Part shown: piece after piece, positions 8,693-15,627 of the stretch
Layout: each line of letters opens with the position of its first letter
Numbering within the stretch: the first letter of the stretch is position 1
IMG/VR virus record: IMGVR_UViG_3300021180_000005
Span: 1 to 64,000 of that record
Reading direction: 5' to 3' (one strand)
DNA: 64,000 nucleotides
From: a virus
Translations under genes and position numbers: made by a program
Notes under the pieces: model-generated
Database searches by the model: none
Told to the model about the DNA's origin: nothing
What the model saw: the letters and a program-made list of their open reading frames with translations, nothing else

Positions 8693-9761
8693 ACAGCACA
8701 CGATTACTAAGATCGGTAGGGAAGTGAAGAACTCATTGGTAAAACTAGGAGACAGACCTGTGTTGCGCGTACCGTGTATCAGCACAGAGCTTCCAACCTT
8801 TGATTACGACGTACTACAGTACGGTGGAATTCCTCGTGGGCGTATTATTGAAATATTTGGACCAGAATCATCTGGTAAAACTACGACTGCACTGTACGTA
8901 GCAGGACAAGAACAACGCACTGGTGGGCTGGTAGCTTATGTAGACGCAGAGCATAAACTGGAACCATCCTATGCAAAAGTCCTAGGTGTAGATATTGATG
9001 AACTGCTGTTTAACCAACCTAACAGCGGAGAAGAGGCACTGGACACAGTGGATAAACTAGTAGAGTCCGGTACTCTAGGACTCATCGTAGTGGACTCTGC
9101 TGCTGCCCTCGTACCTGAGGCCGAGCTAGCTGGGGACATTGGTGATCAACATATGGGCCTACAAGCTCGTATGTTCTCACAGGCTATGCGTATTCTCACT
9201 GGTAAAGCTGCGCGTAGCAACACCACACTGATTTTTATCAATCAAATCAGAGAGAAGATCGGAGTGATGTATGGCAATCCCGAAACGACTCCCGGTGGGC
9301 GTGCACTTAAGTTCTATTCCAGCGTTAGACTTAGTATCAGCCGTAAAGAGCCAATCTGGGAAGGAACCAAAGAAAATATCATTGGTCACTCTATCGACCT
9401 TAGGTGCGTTAAGAACGGTGGAGGAATACCTTTTCGACGCACACAGATTAACCTCATCTATCCGGGTAAAGGCCGTGCTCCGGGATTCGACAAGTTAGAC
9501 AATATGATAGAATTCGCTTCTGGACGAAATGTGTTTGATAAGCGCGGCAGCTGGTTCTGGTATGACCTAGGCACAATGACTGAAGCCAAGAAAGGTGAAA
9601 AATCCGTGCCTATAGGACCAGAAAAAATTGCTAACGGAATTGACAACCTGAAGATATTCCTAGCAAGCCGTCCTGATGTAGTTGAGCGGGTTAGAAAAGA
9701 TGTGGCTGCATTAATCAAGAAGGAAGAGACGCAGCCAGTCGCTACGGTGCCCAATGTCTGA
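8631..9761 (+). CDS. recA: RecA recombinase
   Basis: A 376-residue RecA/UvsX-type recombinase that would form ATP-bound filaments on single-stranded DNA for strand exchange. Walker A GPESSGKTT (77-85), VDAEHKLEP, Walker B LIVVDSAAAL, loop L1 EAELAGDIGDQHMGLQ, loop L2 INQIREKIGVMYGNPETT and PGGRALKF are all present, as in bacterial RecA (about 350 residues). GTG start with GGAG five bases upstream, nested inside the preceding endonuclease ORF. The bacterial-like motifs suggest a host-derived gene rather than a T4 UvsX lineage. Confidence 0.95.
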   Translation: MEQTKAQKFRQLEQLSKLLDEQHTITKIGREVKNSLVKLGDRPVLRVPCISTELPTFDYDVLQYGGIPRGRIIEIFGPESSGKTTTALYVAGQEQRTGGLVAYVDAEHKLEPSYAKVLGVDIDELLFNQPNSGEEALDTVDKLVESGTLGLIVVDSAAALVPEAELAGDIGDQHMGLQARMFSQAMRILTGKAARSNTTLIFINQIREKIGVMYGNPETTPGGRALKFYSSVRLSISRKEPIWEGTKENIIGHSIDLRCVKNGGGIPFRRTQINLIYPGKGRAPGFDKLDNMIEFASGRNVFDKRGSWFWYDLGTMTEAKKGEKSVPIGPEKIANGIDNLKIFLASRPDVVERVRKDVAALIKKEETQPVATVPNV

Positions 9762-10332
9762 GCATCGTGGAACGCTGTATACTTACAGTGGCAAGATAGC
9801 GTTCCCCGGTGGAGCACCTTCACTGTTAGACACGGCAATCAGTCTGTCCAGAGAAGGCCGTTTCGCCGGGGCAGGGCAAAGGTTCTTTCCTGTAGCTCTG
9901 CATTGTTTTGTGGTCGCTGATTTGCTGCCTGATAGACTTAAATGGGACGGTCTGATGCATGACAATCCTGAGGTCATTACAGGGGACACTCCGAAACCAG
10001 CTAAGACTGATGAGATAGAAGCCTTTGAAGTAGAGCTATCACATGCAGCTTATAAACACCATAATGTAACTATTCCTAATTATGAAGAGCATAGGCTGAT
10101 AAAAGAAGCTGATCGTAAGGCTATGCGTGGAGAAGTATACACAGTAGGAAACATTTGGCTGCAGGAATTCTATGAACCTTGCCCTGAGGCCGAAGAACTG
10201 ATTTTTCATTACGTTAAAGAATACACCTACGAAGATATGCTTGAGGCGAGCGGTAGAGTGCCAATGGAATTCATGCGTAGGTTTAGGAAGTACAAATCTC
10301 AATTAGACCCAAATCGTTTAGTGACAACGTAA
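9754..10332 (+). CDS. HD-domain phosphohydrolase (YfbR/deoxynucleotidase-like)
   Basis: A 192-residue HD hydrolase. His50 in FFPVALHCFVVADLL, His69-Asp70 in GLMHDNPEVITGD, and TPKPAKTDEIEAFEVEL match the phage HD family related to YfbR 5'-deoxynucleotidases and dATPase-type DatZ. Metal-dependent removal of phosphate from (d)NMP or dNTP would adjust nucleotide pools during infection. No PurZ or MazZ partner is seen, so a modified-base (Z) pathway is not supported. The start overlaps the recA end by eight bases. Confidence 0.82.
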   Translation: MSEHRGTLYTYSGKIAFPGGAPSLLDTAISLSREGRFAGAGQRFFPVALHCFVVADLLPDRLKWDGLMHDNPEVITGDTPKPAKTDEIEAFEVELSHAAYKHHNVTIPNYEEHRLIKEADRKAMRGEVYTVGNIWLQEFYEPCPEAEELIFHYVKEYTYEDMLEASGRVPMEFMRRFRKYKSQLDPNRLVTT

Positions 10333-10343
10333 AGGAGAACACC

Positions 10344-11042
10344 ATGCCACGACGCACCCATGGTATGACCAATTCACCAGAGTACATAGCGTACAAGGAT
10401 GCAAAAGCACGCTGTGAAAATACTTCTCACAAGAAGTGGAAAGACTACGGTGGTCGTGGTATTAAGTTCCTGTTCTCTTCGTTTGAGGAGTTCTACAGCT
10501 TACTAGGTAAGCGTCCAAAGGGAAAATCTTTAGACAGATTTCCCAACAACGATGGAAATTACTGCCAAGGCAACGTTCGTTGGGCTACCACTAAACAACA
10601 ACAGAACAACCAAAGAAGGCGCACCGCCTCAACTAGCAACACAGGATTCATAGGAGTCTATAGACGGAAAAACAATGGAAAGTTTGCCGCTCGACTCATT
10701 GTGCAAGGTAAAAGATTTCACCTTGGAAACTTTGACACTTTAGAAAAAGCCGTAGAGGCTAGAAAACAACAGGAGAATATACATGTGCGCTGCACCAAAT
10801 ACATCGACCACGAAACCGGGACCATCTTCTACGACTACAACAGTCCTTACAAAGCCAGTACCAAAGTGGCTCAAGATGAAACAACAGAACAAGTCTTCAG
10901 CCGGAAAGACCGCAAAGCCTATCGTGAAGCCATCAAGCAGCGCACAGAAGCCTCAACAAGACACAAGAAACGCCAAGCGAGCACGCTGGGCAAAGAAGTC
11001 GTTGCCAAAACAAAAACCAGTAGCGCCAAAACAAGAGCCTAA
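10344..11042 (+). CDS. HNH-AP2 homing endonuclease
   Basis: Residues 1-95 form the nuclease: HGMTNSPEY, RCENTS, DYGGRGIKF, SLDRFPNNDGNYCQGNVRWA, a common phage HNH type. Residues 103-147 (GFIGVYRRKNNGKFAARL then FHLGNFDTLEKAVEARKQQ) form an AP2 DNA-binding domain. From about residue 147 the frame runs 260 bases through the following gene, so the last 85 residues are probably read-through. AGGAGAAC precedes the ATG. Confidence 0.85.
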   Translation: MPRRTHGMTNSPEYIAYKDAKARCENTSHKKWKDYGGRGIKFLFSSFEEFYSLLGKRPKGKSLDRFPNNDGNYCQGNVRWATTKQQQNNQRRRTASTSNTGFIGVYRRKNNGKFAARLIVQGKRFHLGNFDTLEKAVEARKQQENIHVRCTKYIDHETGTIFYDYNSPYKASTKVAQDETTEQVFSRKDRKAYREAIKQRTEASTRHKKRQASTLGKEVVAKTKTSSAKTRA

Positions 11043-11280
11043 GTTTGAGTACATAACAGCGTGCTGTTCAGCGCCTGCACGTAAGCCAAAAGCTGGTCAA
11101 AGAGAAAGTGTAAAAGACCCAGATTCAGGAAAGATGAAAGACCAACCTAAAGGCTTAGGAAAATGGCGCTGTGCAGGTTGTGGTAAAATAGCAAAGGTAG
11201 CACCAAGGAAACCAAGTGCCGCACAAGAACCCAGCAGTTCGCAAAGCGTATCACAAACGCTACTACAAGCAGTACTATAA
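10783..11280 (+). CDS. zinc-ribbon protein with basic, low-complexity N-terminus
   Basis: A 165-residue protein. AGGAGA lies six bases before the ATG within the nuclease ORF. Residues 1-90 are Lys/Pro/Thr/Ser rich and likely disordered; then ITACCSAPARKPKAG and KWRCAGCGKIAKV provide a two-pair Cys site (CC and CxxC), typical of small phage zinc ribbons. The C-terminal 20 residues are read through the next nuclease start. DNA or RNA binding is inferred from charge. Confidence 0.65.
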   Translation: MCAAPNTSTTKPGPSSTTTTVLTKPVPKWLKMKQQNKSSAGKTAKPIVKPSSSAQKPQQDTRNAKRARWAKKSLPKQKPVAPKQEPKFEYITACCSAPARKPKAGQRESVKDPDSGKMKDQPKGLGKWRCAGCGKIAKVAPRKPSAAQEPSSSQSVSQTLLQAVL

Positions 11281-11698
11281 GAAAAACAAGAAACACATAC
11301 TTCTGCTTCACAAACAGTGGCGTAAAAATGGTAAAGGTGCAGAAGCATCGCGGCGAAACAGAAAGAAATATCCACAGAAAGCACGCGATGCTTCTCGTGA
11401 GTGGTCAAAAAGAAACCCTGAGAAGCGCAGAGCAAGCAAACATACCTATAGAGCCAACAAACGTGGTAATGGTGGTTCCTATACTCCTACGCAATGGGCT
11501 GCACTATACAATAAACACAGAAACAGGTGCTTGTGCTGTGGCAAAAAGAAAAGACTATCACCAGACCATGTTGCTCCTATATCCAAAGGTGGGACAAGCA
11601 ACATAGGTAACATACAACCACTTTGTCTGCCTTGTAACCTTAGAAAAGGTAATAAATCTATAGACTACAGGAGAAAACATGAGGCAACTCAGGGCTAA
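11216..11698 (+). CDS. HNH homing endonuclease
   Basis: GTG start behind AAGGAA; 160 residues. Lys/Arg/Tyr-rich arm (AYHKRYYKQYYKKNKKH, REWSKRNPEKRRASKH) then CLCCGKKKRLSPDHVAPISK with DH, and NIGNIQPLCLPCN. Nearly the same architecture as the nuclease at 3525-4022, so a duplicated element that moved within this genome or lineage. Both its ends overlap neighbours (65 bases upstream, 20 downstream). Confidence 0.85.
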   Translation: MPHKNPAVRKAYHKRYYKQYYKKNKKHILLLHKQWRKNGKGAEASRRNRKKYPQKARDASREWSKRNPEKRRASKHTYRANKRGNGGSYTPTQWAALYNKHRNRCLCCGKKKRLSPDHVAPISKGGTSNIGNIQPLCLPCNLRKGNKSIDYRRKHEATQG

Positions 11699-11873
11699 CG
11701 ACTGGGAATACATCGTGGCGGGGGTCAATCTGATCCTCGCCTTCGTGGCACTGGCCGGACTGAAGCGTACGGGTGCCGATGCATTTGGCATGGCAGCAGT
11801 ATGGTGTTCTGCCACCTCGGTGTTTGTACTGATTCGCATTTTACGGAGAGTTATCAATGAGAGACAACGTTGA
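11679..11873 (+). CDS. small two-helix membrane protein
   Basis: A 64-residue protein with two hydrophobic segments (YIVAGVNLILAFVALAGL and AAVWCSATSVFVLIRIL) separated by a short Arg/Gly/Asp loop, ending RRVINERQR. AGGAGAAAAC precedes the ATG. The hairpin topology would suit a holin-like or other inner membrane role; function is not shown by sequence. Overlaps the next gene by 17 bases. Confidence 0.6.
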   Translation: MRQLRANDWEYIVAGVNLILAFVALAGLKRTGADAFGMAAVWCSATSVFVLIRILRRVINERQR

Positions 11874-12264
11874 AGGCTTAGCATTTGCAATTTTCGTAAT
11901 CATCATGCTGGCGTTATTGTTGGTTGCTACGCCTTCCCATGGTGCCATTAGTAAACCGCATAGCAATTCCATTGGTGTTCCTATGTACTCAGAAAACCCT
12001 CTGATGTACCAAGCAGGGAGCTTATCTACTGGACCAGATGCCGCGTCGGTTGTTGATGGCAATCTAAACCTACGCATTCGTCCCATGGATACATACATGC
12101 TGTTTGATGAATCAATACTGTTCTGTGGTACGCCTACGGATAAATTTGATGGTGTAACAGAACCTATGGTATTAACATACGAACGCAAGGCACACCGCAC
12201 AGTACGCGGCCTTGGATGCCATGAGCTGGTACGCGTCGATTCTATAAAACCTAAGGGGAAGTAA
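11857..12264 (+). CDS. membrane-anchored or secreted hypothetical protein
   Basis: A 135-residue protein with an N-terminal hydrophobic segment (FAIFVIIMLALLLVA) followed by TPSHGA, which could be a signal anchor or a cleaved signal peptide. The remainder is a polar exported domain with two Cys (FCGTP and LGCHEL) that could pair. ACGGAGAG precedes the ATG. Function unknown; it is in a run of membrane and envelope genes (11.7-13.5 kb) that may contain lysis functions. Confidence 0.6.
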   Translation: MRDNVEGLAFAIFVIIMLALLLVATPSHGAISKPHSNSIGVPMYSENPLMYQAGSLSTGPDAASVVDGNLNLRIRPMDTYMLFDESILFCGTPTDKFDGVTEPMVLTYERKAHRTVRGLGCHELVRVDSIKPKGK

Positions 12265-12392
12265 TGACATTTAACCACGACACAAAAGAGACGCTAAGGA
12301 CAGTTGATTCCGTAGTGTCAATCATCTTACAAATTGCACAGCTTATCATTACCAGCTACGGGTTATGGTATGTAATGCATCATTCACACTGA
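12264..12392 (+). CDS. small membrane protein, 42 residues
   Basis: Starts MTFNHDTKETLRTVDSVVSI and continues with a hydrophobic helix (IILQIAQLIITSYGLWYVM). AAGGGGAAG precedes the ATG, which overlaps the previous stop; its own stop overlaps the next nuclease start (TGATG). This chained overlap supports real translation. One membrane helix with the N-terminus likely cytoplasmic. Confidence 0.55.
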   Translation: MTFNHDTKETLRTVDSVVSIILQIAQLIITSYGLWYVMHHSH

Positions 12393-12778
12393 TGGCCTAC
12401 AAAAACAAAGCCAGCGATACAGCGTGGAGAAAGAAGAACGCCGCGCATCTTAGGAAGTATCATAGAGCGTGGATAAAAGATCATCCAGAGGCAGCATCTG
12501 ACTATTCTAGAACTGCACGTACTGCTGTTAAGATAGAAGTACTTTCTCACTATGGCAAAGGCGGTAAATTGATGTGTTGTTGGCCTAAGTGTAAAATTAA
12601 AGACGTGGACATGCTTACGCTTGATCACGAAAAAGATGATGGTGCAAAGAAAAGAAAGAACGGAGAGAAAACAGGGTATAATGGGTATAGAGACCTTAGG
12701 AAGTTAAACTACTCAGATGGATACCAAACTCTTTGTTGTAACCACAATCAGAAAAAAGAAATGATGAGGAGACGATAA
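12392..12778 (+). CDS. HNH-type homing endonuclease
   Basis: ATG at 12392 (128 residues) is preferred over 12365 because it forms a TGATG overlap with the previous stop. Basic N-terminal arm (DTAWRKKNAAHLRKYHRAW), CCWPKC zinc pair, MLTLDHEKDDGAKKRK with the catalytic DH, then LNYSDGYQTLCCNHNQKKE. A small free-standing nuclease of the family whose core reads LDHxxxDG ... LC.NCN. Confidence 0.78.
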   Translation: MAYKNKASDTAWRKKNAAHLRKYHRAWIKDHPEAASDYSRTARTAVKIEVLSHYGKGGKLMCCWPKCKIKDVDMLTLDHEKDDGAKKRKNGEKTGYNGYRDLRKLNYSDGYQTLCCNHNQKKEMMRRR

Positions 12779-12780
12779 GT

Positions 12781-13173
12781 ATGTGGACGTATTCGCAGAC
12801 TTCTGGTAAGTTTTATAATCCACAAGGAAAATGCATATCTACAGGCTACGCTGGAGGCAACTGTGGAAAGAACAAAGAAGGACTAAACAACCCTGACATG
12901 CAAGACCAAGCAAAGATAGGTCCTTTGCCCGAAGGTTTGTATAAACGCGGTAAGCTGGTACCTCAGTCTCATTTGGGCAAGGACGCTATTGAGCTGGTTC
13001 CTGACCCTAACAATGAAATGTTTGGGCGTAGCGATTTCTTCCTTCACGGTGACACTGTGCCATCCGGTAACGCTTCTGAAGGTTGTATCATACAGCCACA
13101 TGACGCGCGTATGGAATTCAACACCTCAGATGATGACCAAATTCAAGTAGTGAGGTCCATGGATGCTTCATGA
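12781..13173 (+). CDS. DUF2778 (Tlde1-like L,D-transpeptidase fold) protein
   Basis: A 130-residue protein: MWTYSQTSGKFYNPQGKCIS, GYAGGNCGKNKEGLNNPDMQ, IGPLPEGLYKRG, then FFLHGDTVPSGNASEGCII with the His...Ser-x-Gly-Cys catalytic signature (about 88-104). This matches DUF2778, the family of bacterial Tlde1 toxins that cut or cap peptidoglycan stems. No signal peptide is seen. In a phage it may contribute to lysis or modify the host wall. Neighbouring tiny membrane genes could provide export. Confidence 0.8.
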   Translation: MWTYSQTSGKFYNPQGKCISTGYAGGNCGKNKEGLNNPDMQDQAKIGPLPEGLYKRGKLVPQSHLGKDAIELVPDPNNEMFGRSDFFLHGDTVPSGNASEGCIIQPHDARMEFNTSDDDQIQVVRSMDAS

Positions 13174-13318
13174 TATTAACTGGGGCAATGTTATTGCATG
13201 GTCTGGGGTGATCCAAAGTACAGGTGCGGCCATTGGTTACGCCTTTGCCAAGGATTACCGCCATGCATTATACTTTCTATTCGCGGCGGCAATTACATTG
13301 GTAGTGATATGGAAATGA
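13163..13318 (+). CDS. small membrane protein, 51 residues
   Basis: An ORF too short for routine calling: MLHDINWGNVIAWSGVIQST, a short polar turn (AKDYRHA), then a second hydrophobic helix (LYFLFAAAITLVVIW). Overlaps the previous gene by 11 bases and the next by four (ATGA). Two-helix hairpin, holin-like in shape. A ribosome site AGTGAGG is upstream. Confidence 0.6.
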   Translation: MLHDINWGNVIAWSGVIQSTGAAIGYAFAKDYRHALYFLFAAAITLVVIWK

Positions 13319-13509
13319 CCACAAGAGTAAGAGGTTTCATCGGGGCGCTTATGTTTGGCATGGCAGAATGGGCCAACTTCCACTACAACCTGAAATACCC
13401 GAACGAAGGCATGGGATTCATGCTCACCTTCTTCGCGTTCATACTAGCGATGTGCTTTCTAGGCTGTTTGATTGAGTTTTTGATTGGCGAAAGTTGCCAA
13501 GGCAAGTGA
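13315..13509 (+). CDS. small membrane protein, 64 residues
   Basis: The ATG at 13315 overlaps the previous stop and is preferred to the upstream GTG-type starts. It begins MTTRVRGFIGALMFGMAEWA, a first hydrophobic stretch, with a second (FMLTFFAFILAMCFLGCLIEFLI split over the C-terminal half). Together with 13163-13318 it forms a translationally coupled pair of small membrane proteins next to the DUF2778 gene, an arrangement that would suit holin/antiholin, which remains inference. Confidence 0.6.
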   Translation: MTTRVRGFIGALMFGMAEWANFHYNLKYPNEGMGFMLTFFAFILAMCFLGCLIEFLIGESCQGK

Positions 13510-13512
13510 CAA

Positions 13513-13530
13513 GCGGTTCACGAGAACCGC
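13513..13530 (+). promoter_or_regulatory. RNA hairpin ahead of ribosome site
   Basis: Perfect 7-bp stem GCGGTTC/GAACCGC with an ACGA loop, eight bases upstream of the AAGGAG of the next gene and without a T run. Probably an mRNA processing or translation-modulating hairpin rather than a terminator. Confidence 0.5.
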
Positions 13531-13544
13531 AGACAAAGGAGCTT

Positions 13545-13811
13545 ATGAGTAGTTTTCCAAGTGAAGCAGGAGAGTTCAGATTCAAAGCAGGAGATGTCGT
13601 TTGGGTTCGAGATGTGGGTAGCAACGGTTACGGCTATAAACTCACGAAGGCGACAGTTCGAGACCAGCACTATCACCCAGACCGTCATCCGGGGTATCCA
13701 AACGGTGAGGGGTATACCTTGGACGGGGAGTTGTGGTGGGACTGTTATCCCGGTTGCCGCGTCTTTGCTTCGCGGGAAGAAGCAGCGAAAGCCCGAATAC
13801 CAAAGTACTGA
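13545..13811 (+). CDS. hypothetical protein with SH3-like start
   Basis: The ATG at 13545 behind AAAGGAG gives 88 residues; the open frame extends upstream only from a TTG. FKAGDVVWVRDVGSNGYGYK resembles the opening of small SH3-like barrels, followed by an aromatic segment (YTLDGELWWDCYPGC) and a helical end (ASREEAAKAR). Function unknown. Confidence 0.6.
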   Translation: MSSFPSEAGEFRFKAGDVVWVRDVGSNGYGYKLTKATVRDQHYHPDRHPGYPNGEGYTLDGELWWDCYPGCRVFASREEAAKARIPKY

Positions 13812-13845
13812 CCAGCGGTCTGCTCAACCCTCAGACGGAGGAACA

Positions 13846-14031
13846 ATGAAGGTAAAAGTTAAAGTTCGCAAGAGATACCGATCTTGGGGTGTAAACCTCG
13901 TGGTCGGAAACCAATCATTCTGGCTAGACTTCTACGGTCCTTGGGCCGATGCACGATGGATGGCAGGAATGCTTAAAATAGCCCTGACTAACGCCGGGGC
14001 TTCGGTTAATATGTATAAAAAGTGCAAGTAA
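13846..14031 (+). CDS. small basic hypothetical protein
   Basis: Sixty-one residues beginning MKVKVKVRKRYRSWGVNLVV; CGGAGGAAC lies just before the ATG. A beta-rich basic N-terminus is followed by a helix (ADARWMAGMLKIALTNAGA). Resembles small phage nucleic-acid or virion-associated proteins only in general character. Confidence 0.55.
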   Translation: MKVKVKVRKRYRSWGVNLVVGNQSFWLDFYGPWADARWMAGMLKIALTNAGASVNMYKKCK

Positions 14032-14067
14032 CATTTGCAATCACAGTAGTTGTCATTTGGAGGTAGT

Positions 14068-14160
14068 ATGATCGGTAAAACGTTTGGTCTATTAACAGTG
14101 CTAAAAGGACCAAAGAAATCAGGGCGCTACTTAAAGTGGTTTACAAAGAGAATATCATGA
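14068..14160 (+). pseudogene. N-terminal remnant of an HNH homing endonuclease
   Basis: MIGKTFGLLTVLKGPKKSGR followed by YLKW is the standard opening module of phage HNH nucleases (compare GKWTVVERAP at 6670 and GHWKILGFS at 8132). The frame stops after 30 codons and no zinc pairs or nuclease core follow. GGAGG upstream is kept. The next gene starts within its final codons (ATGA at 14157), so the body appears to have been deleted cleanly. Confidence 0.6.
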
Positions 14161-14465
14161 ATGATCCTATAGTGGACATGGAAGACTACGGAAAAAGATT
14201 AGATCACCTTATGCAATTGCAAAACACTTGGAGCACTGTGTATGCTAGGCTCACTGCTCCTAACATCTTCCACACTGACCTAGAGAAAGCTCGCGCCCTT
14301 AGTCTGGAAATTGCGTTGGACCTATTGCAATATTACATGGAAATGGGTTATACTGATGTCACTTACGCACGAGACATTAATGCCCTTCCTAAAAATCCAA
14401 AGGAGATACCAGATGACAAGAAACATATTTCTGAGCCTTTTACTACTCATCGTGACACAGTTTAG
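14157..14465 (+). CDS. hypothetical helical protein
   Basis: ATG at 14157 overlapping the remnant's stop gives 102 residues; an upstream in-frame ATG at 14136 lies inside the remnant. Helical and acidic (RLDHLMQLQNTWSTVYARL, KARALSLEIALDLLQYYMEM). It overlaps the following exported lysozyme-like ORF by 53 bases. Function unknown. Confidence 0.6.
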   Translation: MNDPIVDMEDYGKRLDHLMQLQNTWSTVYARLTAPNIFHTDLEKARALSLEIALDLLQYYMEMGYTDVTYARDINALPKNPKEIPDDKKHISEPFTTHRDTV

Positions 14466-15489
14466 CGTTGCACAGACACAGGATAAAGTAAAAGTTTTTG
14501 CTCATGCAATTGCACGTACAGAAGGCTTCTACGTTAAAAATACGATCCCAAATAGGTGCCATAACCCCGGAGATTTGACAGAGCTGCCACACGGAGCAGT
14601 TTACCCCGGACAGGTAGGGGTTCTCAGAAAGAACCATATGGCCTATGTCCGCTTCAGGGACAATGCCGCAGGCTATGCCGCGCTATACCATCAGGTTGAG
14701 AAGATGCTGAATGGTAAATCAAAGTTTTACACGCAGACCATGACTCTGCAACAGGTCGGTAAGTTATACGCAGGTAACTCCCGGCTCTGGGCGAAGAACT
14801 TATCTTATTGTCTTGGGGTTTCGTCCAGTACGACTCTAGAGGACTACTTTGAGTTGCCGCCCCAAGTAAAGTTCGAAATCAAACCATACCCATTAGGAGG
14901 TAACATGAAAATTGGAATTGACATGGACGATGTGTGTTGTGATTTTCAAAGTTCATATGTACGACTGTTGAACAAAGTGTTTGGAAAGCCACCAATAGGT
15001 ACTGCTCCAATTGACTGGGAAGGCTCTAATCTTCAATTAAACGCAGAAGAAACAAAACAGTCGTGGGAAGAAGTGGCTAAGGTACCAGATTTCTGGGCAA
15101 CTCTTTCTCCTTTATCTAGTTTTGATAAAGAAACTATAGAGTTGTTACATAGTGCTCATTACAGACATGATGTATTTTTCATAACCTGCCGCTTTTCTAC
15201 TCCCGGCGATAGTCCTTTGAAACAAAGCAAGTACTGGTTACGTGCGAATGCAGATATTGCTGCCCCGAATGTTATCATCGCTAAAGATAAAGGACCAGTA
15301 GCAACTATATTAGAGCTGGACGCTTTTGCAGATGATAGACCGAAGAACGTTGTAGATGTACAGATGGCACGGCCTAGTGCAAAGGTATATTTGGTGGACT
15401 CTTCACACAACCAGCCGTTCATCAGTACAATCATTCCGCGCATCAAAGACCTAAAGGAATTTCTGAAGTTAATATTGGAGGCAAACTAA
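14413..15489 (+). CDS. exported lysozyme-like domain in frame with HAD nucleotidase
   Basis: AGGAG lies seven bases before the ATG. Residues 1-20 form a signal peptide (MTRNIFLSLLLLIVTQFSVA, likely cut after SVA-QT). Residues 25-150 match the P5-like phage muralytic fold: FAHAIARTEGF with a probable catalytic Glu, then RCHNPGDLTELP and VRFRDNAAGYAALYHQVEKM. No stop separates this from the HAD domain starting at residue 165. A single exported fusion would put a cytosolic nucleotidase in the periplasm, so two products from one frame are more likely, or the stop was recently lost. Confidence 0.75.
   Translation: MTRNIFLSLLLLIVTQFSVAQTQDKVKVFAHAIARTEGFYVKNTIPNRCHNPGDLTELPHGAVYPGQVGVLRKNHMAYVRFRDNAAGYAALYHQVEKMLNGKSKFYTQTMTLQQVGKLYAGNSRLWAKNLSYCLGVSSSTTLEDYFELPPQVKFEIKPYPLGGNMKIGIDMDDVCCDFQSSYVRLLNKVFGKPPIGTAPIDWEGSNLQLNAEETKQSWEEVAKVPDFWATLSPLSSFDKETIELLHSAHYRHDVFFITCRFSTPGDSPLKQSKYWLRANADIAAPNVIIAKDKGPVATILELDAFADDRPKNVVDVQMARPSAKVYLVDSSHNQPFISTIIPRIKDLKEFLKLILEAN
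14905..15489 (+). CDS. 5'(3')-deoxyribonucleotidase-like HAD phosphatase (internal start)
   Basis: The internal ATG at 14905 has AGGAGG five bases upstream and begins a complete 194-residue HAD domain: GIDMDDVCCDF (nucleophile and acid Asp), FITCRFSTPGDS (motif II region) and FADDRPKNV (metal-binding Asp pair). This is the NT5C layout, which removes phosphate from deoxynucleoside monophosphates. It shares its frame with the upstream lysozyme-like region. Works logically with the HD phosphohydrolase and dNMP kinase in nucleotide metabolism. Confidence 0.75.
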   Translation: MKIGIDMDDVCCDFQSSYVRLLNKVFGKPPIGTAPIDWEGSNLQLNAEETKQSWEEVAKVPDFWATLSPLSSFDKETIELLHSAHYRHDVFFITCRFSTPGDSPLKQSKYWLRANADIAAPNVIIAKDKGPVATILELDAFADDRPKNVVDVQMARPSAKVYLVDSSHNQPFISTIIPRIKDLKEFLKLILEAN

Positions 15490-15618
15490 TGGGTCACTGG
15501 AATCACCGTATACAGAGCACGGTGGAACCCAACACCCGGCATAAGAGAAAGCATAGGAGTCTTCAGGACTTACGAATAAGCTAAAGCAGCAAGAGACGAA
15601 AAGATAGCTACCCTGTAA
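15489..15618 (+). pseudogene. frameshifted AP2-type homing endonuclease remnant
   Basis: A good start (GGAGG, ATG at 15489) opens only a 31-codon frame. The adjacent frame reads VTGITVYRARWNP then SIGVFRTYE, stop, AKAARDEKIATL: an AP2 DNA-binding domain broken by one frameshift near the start and one nonsense codon. Compare the intact AP2 domain at 10344-11042. No nuclease core remains. Confidence 0.5.
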
Positions 15619-15627
15619 AGGAGATAA

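Noticed and set aside
9754-10332. DatZ of a 2-aminoadenine (Z) genome pathway
   Set aside because: The HD fold fits, but no PurZ or MazZ homologue is visible, so only a general deoxynucleotidase call is made.
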